From NCBI GenBank assembly GCA_964555735.1, contig CAZKTS010000054.1:1-7860 (forward strand): 7,860 nucleotides of DNA. The letters are read 5' to 3'. The position numbers and the translations under genes are program-made. This document shows positions 6,343 through 7,860 of this stretch, piece by piece. Origin of the DNA: CAZKTS01 sp964555735. Its GTDB lineage: Bacteria > Actinomycetota > Acidimicrobiia > IMCC26256 > PALSA-555. Positions within the stretch are counted from its first letter, which is position 1. The number at the start of each line of letters is the position of its first letter. A model generated the notes under the pieces. That model was not told the DNA's origin. It searched no databases and saw nothing but the letters and a program-made list of their open reading frames with translations.

Positions 6343-6798
6343 TCAGTCGAACAGGAAGCGGGAGATGGCTTCGACGACGCACGCGGGCTTGTCGCCGCCC
6401 TCGATCTCGACGGTGTTGCGCGTGACGACCTGCACGCCGCCGGGGACGTCGGTGACCTCGAGGATCTCGCAGCCCATGCGCACGCGCGAGTCGACCGGCA
6501 CCGCGGCGGGGAAGCGCACCTTGTTCGCGCCGTAGTTGACGCCCGCGCTCGCGGACGGCACGCGGAGCAGCTGCGGCAGGAAGAGGTTCGTGATCGACAG
6601 CGTGAGGTAGCCGTGCGCGATCGTCGTGCCGAACGGGCCGTCCTTCGCCCGCTCGGGATCGACGTGGATCCACTGGTGGTCGCCGGTGGCCTCGGCGAAC
6701 GTGTCGATGCGCTGCTGGTCGATCGTCACCCAGTCCGAGTAGCCGAGGTGCTCACCGACCGCGCGGCCGAGGGCCTCGGCCGAGTCGAAGGTCGCCAT
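6343..6798 (-). CDS. MaoC-like enoyl-CoA hydratase (Rv0130/HtdZ type)
   Basis: This 151-residue hot-dog-fold protein hydrates trans-2-enoyl-CoA, giving the (R)-3-hydroxy form in characterised relatives, in the cytosol. The hydratase-2 signature is clear: FAEATGDHQWIHVDPERA with catalytic D40 and H45, followed by GPFGTTIAHGYLTLS. A later stretch, NYGANKVRFPAAVPVDSRVR, and the C-terminal KPACVVEA complete the fold. The sequence closely recalls Rv0130 (HtdZ) of Mycobacterium tuberculosis and NodN-like proteins; this is from memory, not from a search. The ATG at 6798-6796 is chosen because a TACGAT box ends seven bases upstream, giving a leaderless start. Another in-frame ATG at 6807-6805 overlaps that box and is less likely. 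The frame is open further upstream into the acyl-CoA dehydrogenase, but that part looks unrelated to the family. It faces away from the acyl-CoA dehydrogenase, with which it shares a 46-bp control region. Confidence 0.93.
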   Translation of the reverse strand: MATFDSAEALGRAVGEHLGYSDWVTIDQQRIDTFAEATGDHQWIHVDPERAKDGPFGTTIAHGYLTLSITNLFLPQLLRVPSASAGVNYGANKVRFPAAVPVDSRVRMGCEILEVTDVPGGVQVVTRNTVEIEGGDKPACVVEAISRFLFD

Positions 6799-6802
6799 GG
6801 CG

Positions 6803-6827
6803 GGCATCGTAGGGAATCCGGGATGCC
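6803..6827. repeat. Inverted repeat in the divergent control region (candidate operator)
   Basis: GGCATC (6803-6808) and GATGCC (6822-6827) are exact reverse complements separated by 13 bases, which also hold the near-palindrome GGAATCC. The left arm covers part of the minus-strand -10 box. The size suits a dimeric TetR-like repressor, a frequent regulator of acyl-CoA genes; no regulator gene is in the window. Confidence 0.35.
6806..6811 (-). promoter_or_regulatory. -10 box of the leaderless hydratase promoter
   Basis: Read on the minus strand this is TACGAT, a full TANNNT match, ending seven bases before the hydratase ATG. A -35 box is not clear (TTAGTC at the right distance is a poor match). 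Confidence 0.6.
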
Positions 6828-6831
6828 TGAC

Positions 6832-6837
6832 TAACGT
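6832..6837 (+). promoter_or_regulatory. -10 box of the leaderless acyl-CoA dehydrogenase promoter
   Basis: TAACGT matches TANNNT and ends seven bases before the GTG at 6845, so transcription should begin at the start codon. No ribosome-binding site precedes the GTG. The box lies in the -35 region of the opposing promoter. Confidence 0.55.
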
Positions 6838-6844
6838 CCGGGGC

Positions 6845-7860
6845 GTGGATCTGCGGTTCTCCGACGCCGACGAGGCGTTCCGTGCCGAAGCGCGGGCATG
6901 GCTGACCGACCGGCTCACCGGTGAGTTCGCCGTCGTGCGCGGGCGCGGCGGCCCCGGCGACGAGCACGAGCTCTTCGACGAGCGCGCCGCGTGGGAGCGG
7001 GCGCTCGGCGATGCGGGCTGGATCGGCATCGGCTGGCCCGAGGAGTACGGCGGCCGCGGGCTGTCGCTCACCCAGCAGGTGATCTTCTACGAGGAGTACG
7101 CCCGCGCCGGCGGTCCGGGCCGGGTCGGCATCGTGGGCGAGGGCCTGCTCGGCCCGACGATCGTGCACTTCGGCACCGATGAGCAGCGCCGACGGTTCCT
7201 CCCCGGGATCCTCCAGGGCACCGAGATCTGGTGCCAGGGCTACTCCGAGCCCAACGCGGGCTCCGACCTCGCCAACGTCCAGACCCGCGCCGAGCTGGCC
7301 ACCTCTCCGGAGGGTCGTGACGAGTGGGTCGTCACCGGGCAGAAGGTGTGGACGTCGCTCGCGCACTGGGCCGACTGGTGCTTCGTGCTCTGTCGGACGA
7401 ACCGCGACGCGCCCAAGCACCGCGGGATCTCGTACCTGCTCGTGCCGATGCGTCAGGACGGCATCGAGATCCGACCGATCGCCCAGATCACCGGCACGTC
7501 GGAGTTCAACGAGGTGTTCTTCGACGGCGCGCGCACGGCCGTCGACAACGTCGTCGGCGAGGTCGACGGCGGATGGAAGGTCGCGATGGGCACGCTCGCG
7601 TTCGAGCGCGGTGCATCGACCCTCGGCCAGCAGCTCGCGTTCGAGAACGAGCTGACGGGCATCATCGAGCTGGCCAAGAAGCACGGCCGCGCCGAGGACC
7701 CCGTGCTGCGTGACCGACTCGCCGATGCGTGGATCGGTCTGCGCATCATGCGCTTGAACGCACTGCGCTCCATGCCGTCACTCGAGCACGGTGAGATGAC
7801 CGCGCTCACGAGCGTGCACAAGCTCTACTGGGCCACGTTCCACCGGGCGCTCGGCGAGCT
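6845..7860 (+). CDS. Acyl-CoA dehydrogenase (FadE type), 3'-truncated
   Basis: The frame is open from GTG 6845 to the window end (338 codons) and continues beyond. The enzyme uses FAD to introduce the alpha-beta double bond into acyl-CoA, the step before hydration by a protein such as the divergent hydratase. The N-terminal helical domain contains GWIGIGWPEEYGG; the middle beta domain has GYSEPNAGSDLA (132-143) and GQKVWTS (165-171), which contact FAD and substrate. The C-terminal helical domain begins with MGTLAFERG; E254 in it aligns by eye with the catalytic glutamate of isovaleryl- and long-chain acyl-CoA dehydrogenases (an ER pair), whereas medium-chain types use a later residue. The remaining helices with the second FAD contacts are outside the window. 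GTG 6845 is chosen for the leaderless promoter seven bases upstream. Chain-length or ring specificity is not determinable; steroid-type FadE enzymes are also possible. Confidence 0.93.
   Translation, partial: MDLRFSDADEAFRAEARAWLTDRLTGEFAVVRGRGGPGDEHELFDERAAWERALGDAGWIGIGWPEEYGGRGLSLTQQVIFYEEYARAGGPGRVGIVGEGLLGPTIVHFGTDEQRRRFLPGILQGTEIWCQGYSEPNAGSDLANVQTRAELATSPEGRDEWVVTGQKVWTSLAHWADWCFVLCRTNRDAPKHRGISYLLVPMRQDGIEIRPIAQITGTSEFNEVFFDGARTAVDNVVGEVDGGWKVAMGTLAFERGASTLGQQLAFENELTGIIELAKKHGRAEDPVLRDRLADAWIGLRIMRLNALRSMPSLEHGEMTALTSVHKLYWATFHRALGE

Noticed and set aside
6799..7071. N-terminal extension of the MaoC hydratase
   Set aside because: It is antisense to the acyl-CoA dehydrogenase, with S/P-rich shadow composition; homologues begin near the ATG at 6798.
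7179..7713. Plus-strand frames of 129-158 codons in other phases near the right end
   Set aside because: The acyl-CoA dehydrogenase frame from 6845 is open through this stretch with family motifs; the others are S/R-rich shadows.
1..7860. tRNA, rRNA, CRISPR array, insertion sequence or phage genes
   Set aside because: No cloverleaf, direct-repeat array, transposase motif or terminal repeat was seen; base composition is uniform across the window.

Overview
The window is GC-rich, gene-dense DNA in which nearly every codon of every gene ends in G or C. The gene content (CoA ligase, dienelactone hydrolase, Rv0130-type MaoC hydratase, FadE-type acyl-CoA dehydrogenase) fits a high-GC actinobacterium. 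Several genes also start with GTG or ATG a few bases after a TANNNT -10 box. Acidimicrobiia or a relative of the mycobacteria are plausible, but this is inference from style and family resemblance and no marker gene is present.

Layout. (1) 2-2957, plus strand: the 3' part of a zinc-type (MDR) dehydrogenase, an acyl/aryl-CoA ligase and a dienelactone hydrolase. Their ends overlap (GTGA, then TGATG), so they form one operon that looks catabolic: oxidise, activate with CoA, hydrolyse. (2) 2958-3035: a short spacer with nested inverted repeats and a possible promoter. (3) 3036-3999: a CPBP-family membrane protease with intact motifs, overlapped at its stop (ATGA) by a very small gene. That small gene reads as one continuous helical peptide only if a single-base frameshift is repaired. 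(4) 4025-6276: a two-gene membrane unit. The first gene is a two-helix membrane protein with a cytosolic Rho-N-like tail. The second, two bases downstream, is a seven-helix protein carrying an alpha/beta-hydrolase domain predicted to lie outside the membrane. A leaderless promoter, whose -10 box is the loop of a perfect 7-bp inverted repeat, drives the unit. (5) 6343-6798, minus strand: a MaoC-like enoyl-CoA hydratase. Its start lies back to back with (6) 6845-7860, plus strand: an acyl-CoA dehydrogenase that runs off the window. The 46 bp between these two starts hold two overlapping leaderless promoters and an inverted repeat, so the two beta-oxidation steps are probably controlled together.

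Most of the window is ordinary lipid and aromatic-acid metabolism. The parts most worth a second look are the membrane pair at 4025-6276, the frameshifted micro-gene at 3908-3999, the compact divergent control region at 6799-6844 and the structured spacer at 2960-3000. No RNA genes, insertion sequences or CRISPR arrays were seen.
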